Positions 37,700 to 50,076 of a DNA stretch of 64,000 nucleotides are shown piece after piece (positions within the stretch are counted from its first letter, which is position 1; every line of letters begins with the position of its first letter). The DNA lies in assembly GCA_025201765.1 (NCBI GenBank), contig MU623383.1, positions 186,001 through 250,000 of the forward strand, in the 5' to 3' direction. Below the pieces are notes generated by a model that searched no databases, had not been told where the DNA came from, and was given only the letters and a program-made list of their open reading frames with translations. This DNA comes from Daldinia sp. FL1419. Taxonomy: Eukaryota; Ascomycota; Sordariomycetes; Xylariales; Hypoxylaceae. The position numbers and the translations under genes are program-made.

Positions 37700-39172
37700 A
37701 GAGGCTTGGAATTGAGTGAATGGGTGGTAGGGATAGGGGGGACTGGAAGGGAAAGGTTATGAATACGCTGGGCGACGAGAGCAAAATTCTTACTGACGAC
37801 GACATTGATTTCTTTCTCCCTTTTAATTTGGCAGTTACCGGTGCACATTTACGAAAGTCGTTGCTGTTTCCTCTTTCCGAGAACACGAGAGTTATGAATG
37901 GAGTGGAAAGGGGTGGTGGCAGGATGGACGACATACGAACTGGCATGCATGTAATACGACTGAAGTTATCCCCAAAGCACTCTCCCGAGATTTCCTGCGG
38001 AATGGTATAATCGGCGTTTTATTATTTCAGGGATGTGTGCTTGAGAAGAGGTCTAGGCTGTCTAGGCGGGGTCCATGTAATTAGATAGCATAAGGTCGAG
38101 TACGACTGAGATATACCGAATATGAGTGAGTGGTGATGATTGGATGGTTTTATGTGTATGCGCGTGTTATGTCTTGGTGTGTTGGATCATACTTTCTATG
38201 AGTAGTCCAAAAGGCTTCTAAACTGTATACTTTGTGGCTTAATATTGCTAAGCCTGAGCCAATCCCCCCTTGTCTTAGTTTACTACGCAAATTAAATTCA
38301 ACGTATTCGACCGAATCTAACAACACGGATTAATCGAGACACCAGCAACGTACGAATCCCGTCTTTCATGAATAGTGATGTGTAGAAGAGGTGTGAGATA
38401 GTCTAGCCAGGAGTTAAGTCTATACTCGACTATACGGCGTAAAAGCAGCACAAGTAGACAAATACGATAAGAAAGCAGTGGAAGATAATAGGATCCGGAA
38501 ATTTTATTATCGAGTAAGTTAAATAATGGATTATTAATGGTAGAGTAGTGTTTGACTATAACCCCTTTAATCCAAGCAAGCCGAAAACGAAGTCAACGAT
38601 AGATGCAGAAAGATAAGAAAAGAAAGAAAATGTTTTAAAAAAAAAGGATACCGGATCGTTAGACCCAGTGTCATGCTCCACCCGACCGTCTCTTGGTTAA
38701 TTCGTAAGAAAGATATGTGTGATATAGTTAGTCGTAATGTCGTGAATGATTTCCTTAGATTTCATGCGTCATTCTGTTTTCCCCGAATTTTTATTTTGAA
38801 ACCCCCCGGTATGCCAATGTGTTGTATGCTGTTGTCCTAGTAGACACTACTGTATTGCGCATATTCCGAAACGGAAGCAGGATGCTAACTATTAATAGTC
38901 CTCGGTCCTCGCGTACCAGTTGTGCTGTTTTCCCAATCTCTATAGCGTGGAAAGTTCGCTTAAAATATGGCGGCGTCAAGTCGTCGCCGTTGGAAGTGAA
39001 ACGTGATCGTGTTATAATATTACCGATCTTTTAGGTCGGTAAATGCTAGTAGTAGGCGGTAAAGCCGTAAGGTAGAGTGTGTAAAACGTATATATAGGGT
39101 AAGTAAGGGCCGTTCGATACCATGGATGGCTTACGGCCGTGGATGAACGTGTATTTCGTTAAGGGTGAGGAT
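37700..39172. other. Intergenic region, no gene seen
   Basis: The 3' region of the membrane-protein gene and the 3' region of the convergent minus-strand gene. No natural-looking reading frame. Convergent termination regions are expected here, but no specific terminator is assigned. Confidence 0.55.
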
Positions 39173-40942
39173 TTACCTCCGAGACTTCTTCGATGACAGA
39201 CGCATCTTCTTGTCCCAGCACACGTCAACAGCGTAGCTAACGTTTTCGAAATCTTCCCCTGTAATCGAGCCAATGAAAAACACCTTGACATTGTGCTCGA
39301 TAGTAACCAGCTTAGAGTAGTTAACCCGTGATTCCTTGGCTAGTTTCTCGCCTTCTGCATAGACCTGCAGGGCTACGGGGGTGAAACCAAGTTCGGGCTC
39401 GTTCTTTAAAAGTCTAGGCTTGCTCCCCGCCATGTATATTATACCATGCTTGCTGGGTCTAACGCCTTTCTTTAGACATCCTCTTCGGTCGTATGTTAGG
39501 ATTGGCCTATGTCTGTTAGCAATCTGAAGCATAAAAGGGCAGGGGATAACTTACACGCAAGTGCTATGATGGCTCTCATCCGTGGTGACAATGATAAATC
39601 TGCGGAAACCGACGTAGAATTTGCTACCAGCTGCAGTCTTTCTTTTTGTCACGTCGGAAATCGGGTCGTCGCCGCCGATTTGACCAAGAGGTTCTGACCA
39701 AAGGATCTTGAACACCTATACAGCACATTTAGCTACGGGCTATTCCAACGTACGTGCGAGGGCCAATGCCACTTACTTCGCCTGGTTGAAACCTCGCAGA
39801 GTGTTCTACTCTATAACCTGCATCCTATTTAGTCAAATATGGAAAATTAAAAGATATGAAAGTAGACCTACGGCTATCTAGGATTTCCTCCATTCCTGGA
39901 GTCCCTTGGATATAACTCGCATAAGGTAGAGATGACGGGATCATAGGGCCTGAAACGGGCGAACCACCGCGTGGTGTTGGTAGGTCGTCTGCATTTACTA
40001 AAGATGGGTCTGCTTATAAGTATTAGCCACTGTATCAGTTAGAAGCTGATGTAGTACGGACTTAATTCGTATGCATTAGGGTCAACGGCGGCAGGCCAAG
40101 ATGATGATGTAGCTGCTTCCGCCACTGGCGTCGAATAAGATGGCTCGCCTGTTTTTTGGGTTCCGTAATATTCACTGTGGCTCCTGCGGATCGCTTCTTG
40201 ATACTCGTCGTCGTAACCCTGGTTTTCATCGGGTTCGTCGTAGCCATTCACCTGTGCCTCTGAAAGGTTTACGGCCGTACCAGCTATAACAGTTTCGGCG
40301 CTTAGGTAGTCCGGATTGGAATCTGGAATTATTAGCATCCCGCGGTTAGCTTGTGGTAATATTATCTTACATTGAGAGTGAGTTCCTTGGCTAAAATCGC
40401 CCATTGTCATTGGCCCCCCACGGGCAACGTGTGGTTGGTTACCGTCCACCGAAGAACCTCCATAATCCGCAAGTTGTTCAATGTCTCGAGACTTCCCCTT
40501 TCCTTTGTCGCTTTGATGTTGCGTCGACACATGGTCAAGGTAATTGGAATCATGGGGCTGACGTGCATCGTGTGTATAGCTAGAATGGTCGATAGAAGTA
40601 GCATGGCGGCCCCCGTAATTAGGATATTGGCCTTGATCGTATATGTCTGGATCAACGCTAAGATGTCCAACTTCCGAAACTAGGTTGTCAACCAGGTTGT
40701 TAATAGCGTCAGACCGTGGGATGCTTTGATCAGTGGCGTCGGGAAGGGTTGGCCCAATCCAATTATACTCTACGGTACCTAATGAATGGTTCGTTAGCAC
40801 AAACCGGTCCGGGAATTTGCAGGATACCAAAAAACATACCCTGCCGGCCTACTCGTTCCGTATACCATTGTTGATATTGGTCGTGCCACTTGGGTTTGCT
40901 CCAAGGGCGCGACGACTTTTGCTTATGTTTCTGCTTTTGCAT
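39173..40942 (-). CDS. DUF6590 domain protein, six exons
   Basis: Minus-strand exons are 40942-40840, 40778-40062, 40009-39872, 39817-39777, 39715-39555 and 39506-39173, giving 497 residues. Introns 1, 3, 4 and 5 have good sites (GTATGT, GTAGGT, GTAAGT and GTAAGT donors; CTAAC- or CTAAA-type branch sites in introns 1 and 3). Intron 2 uses a weak GTCCGT donor and is the least certain. The N-terminus is aromatic and basic (KWHDQYQQWYTERVG), the middle is disordered, and the last 190 residues match the DUF6590 pattern: a DSRYRVEHSARFQPGE-like lead, VFKILWSEPLG, FYVGFRRFIIV, then CVPILTYDRRG and KHGIIYM. DUF6590 is a fungal domain of unknown function that is often multicopy in Sordariomycetes. 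An upstream out-of-frame ATG at 40950-40948 could reduce translation. Confidence 0.85.
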
Positions 40943-43908
40943 TGTGACATTTTGTAGTTTTACTTCTCATCGGGGATGTCAACAGGCAAGAAATATGCGC
41001 AAAATGTCTAAGTCGCGGGCAGATAGGTAGCAATCACGAGCAAATCGGGGAAGAGGAGAAGAAGCCGATGCAAACTGAGCCTTAAATCAGCTATGCGGCT
41101 CTGTTCATGGATACGTTTCTCTCGTCTTTAAAGGAATAACCCTAAGCCGTTATAAGGATGGCTTCGGCTTCGGTCGAGAAGAAAGCCAAGAGTGTGGAAC
41201 AGCTTTTTTTTTTCTTTTTTTTTTTTTTCTTGGTGAACACTACGCCAGCACGTCAAATTGTCTCTGGGGACAGTAGAAATCTATCTGATTTGACGGCTAG
41301 AAGTCACACTTTATGCCTCGTGATATAGTCGGCTAAAGGTCATTGGCCGCAATAGCTTCGCAGCAAAACAAGATGCAGTGCTCTCTCGTAGGAATCAAAT
41401 GGCGTCGATAATGTGGGAATAAGAAGACGAACTGGTCAGGGATCGTAGGTGAACTAGAATTGGAAGCTTGCAAGGCATAGGCAGGCAGAAGAACTATCAT
41501 GTAGGTATGAGAGTGGGCAACCAATCATAAGTGTGGACGGTAATGGCTGCAACCTCGGCGTTTGTATAACGGACGGAGGAGTTTCCCTCAGGGCTCTCCG
41601 GAGAGAAGAGGGACATTCAGATGTAAGTGAGGGCTAGCCCGCATCGAAGATTTTAGGGACGCGGGATGCGGACGAGTACAAGGGACAAGATAATAGGCAA
41701 ACTGAGGCGGAAGACCGAATTAAGCGGTCAACAATTCAGAACGGGGACACAAAAGAAACCCGAGACATACTGTCGCAACGGAAAGCGACATAAACAACAG
41801 TATTCATAAAAATAAAATATAAAATAAAAAGGACTAGTTAAGGCATGGTGGAAAATGGAGAGGGGGTGTGGTGCGTTCTTATCAACTTTTTGGGAATTTT
41901 CAATCCTCACTCCCTTGGCGGGACGGCCCACCTAATGTTGGTCTATTCTTCTCCGGTCTAGAGTTACTCTTGTTACTTTCTATCGTTAAAAAGAGAGTAG
42001 TATATGGTAAGTAGGAGCAAAAAAGTAACAAGGTAAAAGGGTAAAGCAGGAAGTGTGTAGACGGGAGTCTGGGTCTTTTCTCCCAGGGTCCGTTTTGCTT
42101 TTCGACAAGGGGAGAAGAAAGAGTGAGCGAAACTGTAGACCTGTAGACCTCTTTCTGCAGACCTTTACAGACCTCTACACTTCTGCAGCCCGACGAAAGG
42201 GAGCAAATAGAGTTGAATCGTGGACCATTCAAGCGGCAGCCACTTGGCGTAAATTGAAATGACACTTGGAATAGCCACTTGGGATGTCCACTTAGGTTGT
42301 CCACCTTGACAAAGATATCCACTTAACACTACTGCATAAGTACGTTGTAGATTGTAGGAACACGCTGTAGAGCAGCTGCAAATGGTCTAGCTAAACAAGT
42401 TAGAACAAGTTAGACCTTGTACTGTAGCAATGCAGTGATATGCGATATGCAGCCGTGTAGCCAATGTAGTTCAAGTAGACCATGTAGACATGTAGAGACG
42501 GATCCCAAGTCTCCATTCTTCTAGACGACACCCCCCGCTTAACCACTAATAGACGAGTTCGTATGCGAGGACCGGAGGGGGTGCGTGAGGAGAAATCGGG
42601 CAGATGCGTTCTGGGATGACAAGATGAGGCTCTGTTTAAAGTACTGTTCATCTTGTGTACAAGCTATAATATGTCGCCAAACGTAGAAACAGTTCCATCG
42701 TGGTGGGCGTTGAACCTCTCGTTACGAGAGGCGGGGTTGTTTTATTTTATTTTATTTTTTGCCTTCATCGCGAGGGAGAAAAAAAGGTGAAGGTTGGGAA
42801 TTTGAAAAGAGTAAAACGTCCCACTCTTTTTCTAAAGTGGTCTTTCCAACTTCTTCGATTTGCCTACGAATACTTAAGCGCTTAGATGCTTTAGACCCTT
42901 GAACGCTTGGAGAACATAACATGCACGTGTATAGTAGAAGTTTGATAGCTCCAGTCTTTTTTTACCACTTTTTTACTAATATCATCAACTTATTAATCTA
43001 TAAACGGTATAGTAACTACATGGTTACTATACATTACTTAGGTACTACTATAATGCTACTATAACGCTACTATAACTTTTATATGGTTAGCAATTATTAA
43101 TTTCCTACCCTGATTAATTCCGATGCATCTATCCATAGCAAAGTAATAAAAACGTCCGGGCTCGTGCTTACACTAGATAAGAAACCCAGGACATTTGATT
43201 AAGATATTAATTAAGAGTTTTAAGACAGTTGACCGTAGGGCAGTTGAGGGGCAGGGGCTAGGTACAATACACTAAGGGTAAGGGTAAGGGTATTTTCATC
43301 GCTATGGTGGGTGGGTCAACGCTAAGGTACCTAGTGAGGGTCCCGCCCGGGGGAGTCGGAGTCGGGAGATACTACCAGTCTGGCTAGGTGGCTTTTTTAG
43401 GTGTCCCCCAATTAGAACTATAGGTGCAGAAAAGGTGGCAGAGTGGTGGGATAATACAAAGTTGAAATAAGTTCCGACAAGCCTTAACTAGCGCCACGTG
43501 CTAGATCTTCCTTAAATAAAGCCCAACAGCTGCAATCACCTATAGCGGATGCAATAGCTGACACTCAGTTACTTTAAGCCGTTATGCTAAGGGGTGGGCT
43601 CTTTGTGTAACTTGGCCTCGAATCTAGCCTTCGTGTTTTTTTTGTTTTTTTTTGTTTTTTTTTGGCCTTACCTATCGTCTCGTCTATCTGCATCAAAGGA
43701 ATAAAACACCCTCTCGCATCACTTCCGCGTCACCTGCTCACCTATCGATTTATTATTTTATTCATAGGAAATATTAACAGCCTCATCTTTAGTCTCCGTT
43801 CCCCAGAAAAAAATAATATACCCAAAAATAATAATCAAATAACACCCTTCCCCCCGTTTTTCTTTCCCTTACGATGCTGTTACGGAATTCACAGTTGAAA
43901 CGTCCTGA
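40943..43908. other. Intergenic region between the DUF6590 gene and the coiled-coil gene
   Basis: No credible gene. It contains pyrimidine tracts near 41.2 kb, an imperfect AGACCT repeat cluster at about 42.14-42.18 kb, a (TAAGGG)3 run at 43273-43292, and T-rich runs interrupted by G at about 43637-43662. The last 250 bp are pyrimidine-rich and probably hold the promoter and leader of the next gene. Confidence 0.5.
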
Positions 43909-46062
43909 ATGGCTACTAGCGTCACCCATTGTCATGTAAATTTGGCTGATGTTCCTTTGGCCCTTCTCGAAAGCTTCGATCCTCGTCCCTCAGAATATGA
44001 CCGCCATCATGACGTATTATACGATCCCTCCACTGAATCTAGTAGTCAATTATCTATCATGTCGGCCGAGGACATACCCTTAGATTTATCCCGTACCTTG
44101 ACAACCGGGTCCGAAGGTTGGACTGATTCCGAAGACGACAACGACGATTCGTCCGTTACGTCTGACACTTCGCATGCCCGTATCGCCCGCCGACCGCATT
44201 TCCCCCCTGTTCTACCCTCCGTAAATTCATCCTCTAGTATCTCAAAGAGTCTGCCGCAGAAGCTAGCAGCAACTATTGCAGCTGCGGGAGGGTCTAGCTT
44301 AGACCGCCGTCAACATAACCTGAGCAAATCTCACTCACCTTCCGCTCGCTTTAGACGTGTGAAGTCACCGTCTATACCTTCCCAAACTCATAGAAGGTCT
44401 CTCATCTCCGATGCTCTCCGTGCCAACTATCCGATGGACCCTCAGGGTCCATCGGACTTCCTTCGTGTACCATCGAGCCGGCAAACACGATCGCTCCCAC
44501 GTGGAATCCACGACAATATATCGGAACGGATAGGCCTCCCCAGCGGCAGGGGCCCCAAGCCCAAGCCGTACAGCTGGAAGGGTTTGGGAGCTGAAAGTGA
44601 AGAGAGCGACTACGAAGATGAGTCCGGACCGCCTAGTTCTTCCGAGGACGGGGATGATGATGAGGACAACGTGTCCAACCGCGAGAAGCATGGTCTCCAA
44701 CGCTTAGCGGAACACTACTCGAGGCTTAGAGACCGGAGGACTAATCTATGGGAAATGTTCGACAGTATTCATCTAAAACGAGCCCAGGTTCAAGATCTAC
44801 GTCATGTGAAGGACGAAACCAGTCTTGCCTTTATGACTGCCGTGCAGGCTATACTACCAGACAATCCAGAATTAGATCAGCTCTTCAAGAACATGCAAGA
44901 TGCCCAACTGAGGTGTCAAGAAGCAGAACAACGTTTCGATGATATGTTGGATGAACTCCAGCACGGCGAAGTAGAGTTGGAACTAGAAGAGCGAAGATTC
45001 TATACCGTCGCCGCGGGTGTAGATGAGTCCGATGACGAATCCGATAACGAAAGCTGTTCGGTGACCTCAGAGGTCTCAACACTGCGAGGAATCACTGGTG
45101 ATCGTCCAGAAGATATACATCCTCTATTTGAAGAACTTCGAGAGGCTTCCCGAAATATACAATTAGCCAAGGAGCTTCTGGTAAACACACAAATGAAAAG
45201 GAAAGCCCTGAGTGCAGGAAAATCTCATTTGTTGTCTCCCGACAGTATCGAGCTGTTGGAGCAGTACGGGGATGCGGGAAAAAATCGAGCTCTCGAACTC
45301 AAGCGATCGGGAGTAATGTCAGAAGAGGACATTGAAATGCTAATGGATTACGACAAACTAGAGCGTAAAGCCCGGTTTGATATCGATCGTTTCACGAAAG
45401 ATGTCATCAGATTGGAGAGCGAATGTCGTGAGAAGGGAGTAATGCCCAAGAATACTCCTTTCCAGGAGGAAGGATTTGGAGTCAATCCTATCCTCAAGGA
45501 CGAAATCCAACTAGACGATGTGCCGTTCGATATGCACGCAAGAGGGCAACCCAAAAGCCTGGCACATTCAGTGTTTCCGAAATTATTGTCAAACCCTACA
45601 CACTTGTTAGAGGCGTTCCCAATGACAGCTCAACAGTCGCTCCGACTCGCCCTGTCACTCCCCCCGGGAATGCCATCCCGTCAAAAGCATGTTAATGATG
45701 CGGCCCGCGAGGTCAACATCCATTCCTTACTTGAGGAAGCCGGAGACGTTGACAAAAGGGGCTATATTAATCGTTGGTTGCTTCATAAGCTTCATCTTTC
45801 ACCCATGGAAGCTGAGCTCTTGTGGTCTACTTTCCATTCTCGTCTTAGAGTTCTTGATACCAATAGATGGCAACAGGATGTCCTCCACTTGTGGTGGAAA
45901 GACCAGGCTGCCAATCTACCATCAGCCCAATTTGAGGGCGTGTACGAAGATCGTAGCTCGGCATCCATTAATCCAAGGACAGATCTTCCCGCGAGGCGAT
46001 ATTCGGATTCCGGTCAGCTCGATCATCTTAAGCTTTGGGAGATCGAAGATGCGTGGGTCTGA
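43909..46062 (+). CDS. Large coiled-coil, acidic uncharacterised protein
   Basis: A single-exon frame of 717 residues with ATG after a pyrimidine-rich leader. The N-terminal third is disordered with Ser/Asp/Glu-rich patches (about 65-90 and 228-255). Residues about 265-380 are helical and charged, consistent with a coiled coil, followed by an acidic Ser run (VDESDDESDNES) near 370. A second helical region covers about 405-515. The C-terminal 150 residues (about 550-690) look ordered, with Trp/Leu-rich motifs (YINRWLLHKLHLSPMEAELLW, then DVLHLWWKD). That C-terminal module is probably the conserved core, but I cannot name it. The long open frame with steady codon use makes a real gene very likely. 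Function is unknown. Confidence 0.87.
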   Translation: MATSVTHCHVNLADVPLALLESFDPRPSEYDRHHDVLYDPSTESSSQLSIMSAEDIPLDLSRTLTTGSEGWTDSEDDNDDSSVTSDTSHARIARRPHFPPVLPSVNSSSSISKSLPQKLAATIAAAGGSSLDRRQHNLSKSHSPSARFRRVKSPSIPSQTHRRSLISDALRANYPMDPQGPSDFLRVPSSRQTRSLPRGIHDNISERIGLPSGRGPKPKPYSWKGLGAESEESDYEDESGPPSSSEDGDDDEDNVSNREKHGLQRLAEHYSRLRDRRTNLWEMFDSIHLKRAQVQDLRHVKDETSLAFMTAVQAILPDNPELDQLFKNMQDAQLRCQEAEQRFDDMLDELQHGEVELELEERRFYTVAAGVDESDDESDNESCSVTSEVSTLRGITGDRPEDIHPLFEELREASRNIQLAKELLVNTQMKRKALSAGKSHLLSPDSIELLEQYGDAGKNRALELKRSGVMSEEDIEMLMDYDKLERKARFDIDRFTKDVIRLESECREKGVMPKNTPFQEEGFGVNPILKDEIQLDDVPFDMHARGQPKSLAHSVFPKLLSNPTHLLEAFPMTAQQSLRLALSLPPGMPSRQKHVNDAAREVNIHSLLEEAGDVDKRGYINRWLLHKLHLSPMEAELLWSTFHSRLRVLDTNRWQQDVLHLWWKDQAANLPSAQFEGVYEDRSSASINPRTDLPARRYSDSGQLDHLKLWEIEDAWV
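44431..44455. repeat. Perfect 11-bp inverted repeat inside coding sequence
   Basis: CCGATGGACCC and its exact reverse complement are separated by TCA. It lies within the uncharacterised 717-residue gene and encodes part of a PMDPQGPSD segment. Confidence 0.85.
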
Positions 46063-48322
46063 AAGACGTTGGAACTTTTTCTTTTCTTTTTGGCGCAATA
46101 CCCTCTCTAGTATATACCTTATATATATGTGTATGGCCATTATACTCATGGCTGCATTTACTTTGTTACTTCACCGGTGGCTCATGTCGACTTTTGGTTT
46201 TGCGGAGGGCAACGGGACTTGCAAACTGCGTTGGGAAAAATTGATTCATGGACTTTATATACCCCCCTATGCGATTTTACATCATGATGGAGTTTTAGCC
46301 ATTGGCTAGGAAGGGCTAATACTGGATTGCTGTTTCATTTACGGATCCTATGTTAACTTAGAGGTGGAGGCTGTCTGTGCTACTTTGTAGGCGTTCGGTC
46401 ATACTCATACCCCCCCAAGCTCTAATTCCAGAATGTTATAACTCCCGAGTGAGGTTTTCGCAAGCGTTGTCGTCCACGCCCTAGTCCTCGTCCACAAGAA
46501 ATGAGTTTAGTACCCAGTGTATCATTTCTATGGTCTCGAATGTATGTAAACGTATGTAAATGTATATCATGTCACCTATCACAAATGGCTTAACCATCTA
46601 AGACATCTATATCGGTCCGTTAGGCTGGCGATGCCAAACTAGCTCGGCGGGCCGTCCCACCCGGTCAAAGCGAAGTGGGCTAGTCTAACCTAGTTGGTAG
46701 ATTTTCGATGATCTTTTCGACCAGTCTAGCAAGCTGACTCGCTTCTAAGTTCTGAGTTCCACCAATCCTTCTTTGTATCTACTCTGCTAGTTACTACTAT
46801 GTATAGTATTAGTATTACCTAGATGCGGGGAACAATGCCATTATACTACGCACGTACTAGCTTACCGAGGGACAACCATACCCACTCCCTTCGTTATAAT
46901 ATATATTATTGTATCTATCGAAAGTGGTACTTGTAGACTTGATATGTCCTGTATGTGGTGTTCGCGTTACACGACTAAATCAATAGCAAGGGGCCATGGG
47001 ATCTTCATCGCTGCAAGCAAGATGCACGACCATTAGGATCCTTATGAACCTAGCAAATCATGGACCCTTGAAGCCACGACGCCATGACTAAACAGGCCAA
47101 GAATTGTCGAAAAGCTGCATTTTGTAGTTGCTAGTTCTTACATCGTCATCATACTAAACTTACCAAACCTGATTAACCAGCCGTAAAAAAACAACACGTT
47201 CCTTTTTTAAGGTCGCCATTCCTTCAAACAACAATATAACAAGACGATACGGCTACACAATTCGTTCCGGATCAAGCTATAACTCCCGAATAACGACGCC
47301 AAGGCCACCGTAGGATTCGCACGCCCATATAATCCTCCAATCCTGCTTGCGCTCGTGCTGCTCGCTCAAACACAGGTCATATGTCTCTTCGAGAGCGGAG
47401 TTGGCTCCTCTTCGAGGGGGGTCGCGGCAAGATGTAATACGCCCGTTTCGCCCTACGGGATCCGGAGCCTGCATCCCCTAGTGGAGGGATACCACAAGGG
47501 GGCCAAACCAACCCTCTCCCTTCCCCTAAGAAAAGAAATATGTAGTATAATAAGCTCGGCCCCTCTGGCCTTGTCGGCGGCCTACACGTGTATTTGTGTC
47601 TTGAACCAAAAGGCTATTATAGCTATGGTATGTGTTAGCTCCACGCCCCTCTTCTTTCTAAATCAGTACAACAGAAGGTTGTGCGTAACGAGATAAGCCA
47701 GACCGGCTTAGTGGCAGTGGGCAGTGGACGGCAGATGGTGGGGTTTTAGTCGAATCGGAAAATTCGGCTTTTTTACGAATTCTATGATTGGGAAACGCGG
47801 CGAGGAAAAGGCGTTTTTTTCCTAACTCAACAACCACAGAGAGCGTTAGAAGGGGAGGGTCCCGTAACGGAGGAGGGTAGGTGTGTTGGGCTTATTTCCG
47901 CCCTTGCGAATGCGGGGATGGGGAAAAAAGTAGAAGAGGGAAAAAAACAACAAAATTCCTAGGCGCATATGATGTGGCCAATTCCCAGTATTACACGATG
48001 GGCCGGCGTTGTTCAACAACGCAACTTCTACTAGGCCGGACGTAAGCGAGGGCTGGCGAGATGGGACCTAGATGAGGTTTCATCATCAGCAGCGGTTCCT
48101 GCAAGGTACGCGCGGCCGGAAACGCTCGCCTGGAGGTGCCGAGATGCAGCATGGTGCAGCGCAGAAACGTCGTGGACGCTGGGGAAGGGGAAGAAAAAAA
48201 AATATGGCGAACTGCATACATACATATCGGCGGCCCACGGGCAGACCGAAGTCAAAGTTAGTTGCCCGCAGTGGGTATTGCTGCGCCCGACCGGAGCGAG
48301 GCGCAGATTTAGAAAAATCGGG

Positions 48323-48346
48323 ACTGCGACTGCGACTGCGACTGCG
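48323..48346. repeat. (ACTGCG)4 hexanucleotide repeat
   Basis: Four perfect ACTGCG units in non-coding sequence. Confidence 0.9.
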
Positions 48347-49866
48347 CCTGGTTTGCTCCATTGGATGTTGATTGTCGATGACTTCCATATGGAGACATGT
48401 CGAGCTAGCATAGCAGTCTTGCTTTTTTTTTTCTGTGGTTCCCATGACCGAATAGGTGCTCCTTCTGTTTAAGGAGATCTCCGAATTTCGATTCGGGACC
48501 AACATGTCGACCTGCGTTGTCTCACTTTCACGTTTGTTGTTGTTGCGCTGGCTTGGCTTTGTTGGGTTACGTAGGTAGGTATGTATAGCCACAATTCTCG
48601 ACTGGCGGTAATACCTAGAAATCGGAATATGGTGCGATGATATATTAGAATTCCGCTGGCTTTGATAAGTCGGAATTAGTATCATCTGCTATGTCGAGGC
48701 TTTCTTTTTCCCCTTTAAGTTTCCGTTTTAGGCACCTCCGGGCTTTGACTCCGCAGTCCCGCGCCTTCCCTTGTAAACCCGGGGTGCTGCGCCGCGACTG
48801 CCCCGGCCTAACATCCGTAGCCTTCTTAGTCCCGGTACCTTAAATATAACGTCAGTCATGCTCACGGCGGTATACCTTTTTTATAATTAATATGCGGCCA
48901 ACCTGGGTAAGCTTTTCCTGTATTATCAGCCATTTTAAAGATCATAATAAAACAAGTTTCTTCATGCTTAGGTTTTCCTATCTTCAATCGCTTCAGCTTA
49001 GGACAGAAAATTGTATCTGATAACTGCTATGACTAGGTACCTAGATAACTTCACAGCTCAATACAAGCCAACGTATCAAAGCCATAACAAGCTGTGGCTA
49101 GAGTAAAACAGTCTGAGGGACGTGCCATAAACGGCTCATTAGTAACACTGTCCAGTCTCACCTCGCCCTATCTAGGTTGTTAAGGACTGGCGCTTCTCTG
49201 TCTCAATTCCTCGTAATAAATAAAGACCTTTGCTAGAATTAAGCTAGGCTTTGCTGTAGTTCAGGTCCCGAGTTATCCTTTATCCGTTCACATATAGTAA
49301 ACCTGTGTTCAAACCCGTTTCACATGTGCATATTGTAGTGGCATTTTCCACTCTACCAGTCGACCGTAGAGCTTGTTTCACTAGAGTTTCTAGAGTTCCT
49401 CTTACTTAAATATGTAAATGAATACAGATTCGACTCCTATTAGCATTAGGTATCGGATTTCGCTTGTTCAAGTGTTTTCTCTGTGTCCACCTAGTGTGCC
49501 TAGGTAAGGTTAGGGAAAGATAGGTAGACTTTATAAGATCGTACAAGCGGTAGATTACGTTTTACCTAAGCAGATAAAACCTAACGTCACCTCGTATTGA
49601 TCAAAGGTATCGTGGAATCACGGATGGGTTTTATTTATTTCGCAGCCTATACTCTTCAAGACTGAAGATGCGTCTATTCGTCTCAAACATAAGCTAAGTT
49701 TGAAGCTCAAAGTGATGCCCGGCCTTTTGGTGTCTTCCTTAAAATAGGTATACATACCACCACCACTCTTGAAGGCGATATGGAATTGTGAACCGACGAA
49801 CTTGGTATTGCAAAATGGATGTGGTAATTTATTGTTAGCCTAGCCACTTGGTTGGCTTACTTCTCA

Positions 49867-50076
49867 GTATGTCTAGACTATCGAGTATGTCTAGACCATC
49901 GGCGACTTCAATAGTATAACATATACCTAGTACACTCATCCCCTGCCACTCTGTATGTCTATCGGCGACTCTAATAGTATAGCATATAGCAACACACTTG
50001 TTTCCTGCTACTCAGTATGTCTCAACTGTCAGTGACGTTAATAATATGAGGGCCAACATATTGTTTCCCACTACGT
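49867..50076. repeat. Degenerate tandem repeat, about 62-68 bp unit, three copies
   Basis: Copies start with GTATGTCT at 49885, 49953 and 50015, each followed by a TCGGCGAC or GTCAGTGAC block, an AATAGTATA-like block and an ACACACTTGTTTCCTGC-like end. A partial copy start lies at 49867. Copies differ by substitutions and short gaps. Confidence 0.75.

Noticed and set aside
43273..43292. (TAAGGG)3 run resembling an internal telomere repeat
   Set aside because: The fungal telomere unit is TTAGGG; this unit differs by one base in every copy and is only three units long.
48031..48685. Overlapping minus-strand frames of 126 and 199 codons
   Set aside because: They arise from Arg/Ser-coding repeats (ACTGCG) and homopolymers, overlap each other and plus-strand frames, and show no domain.
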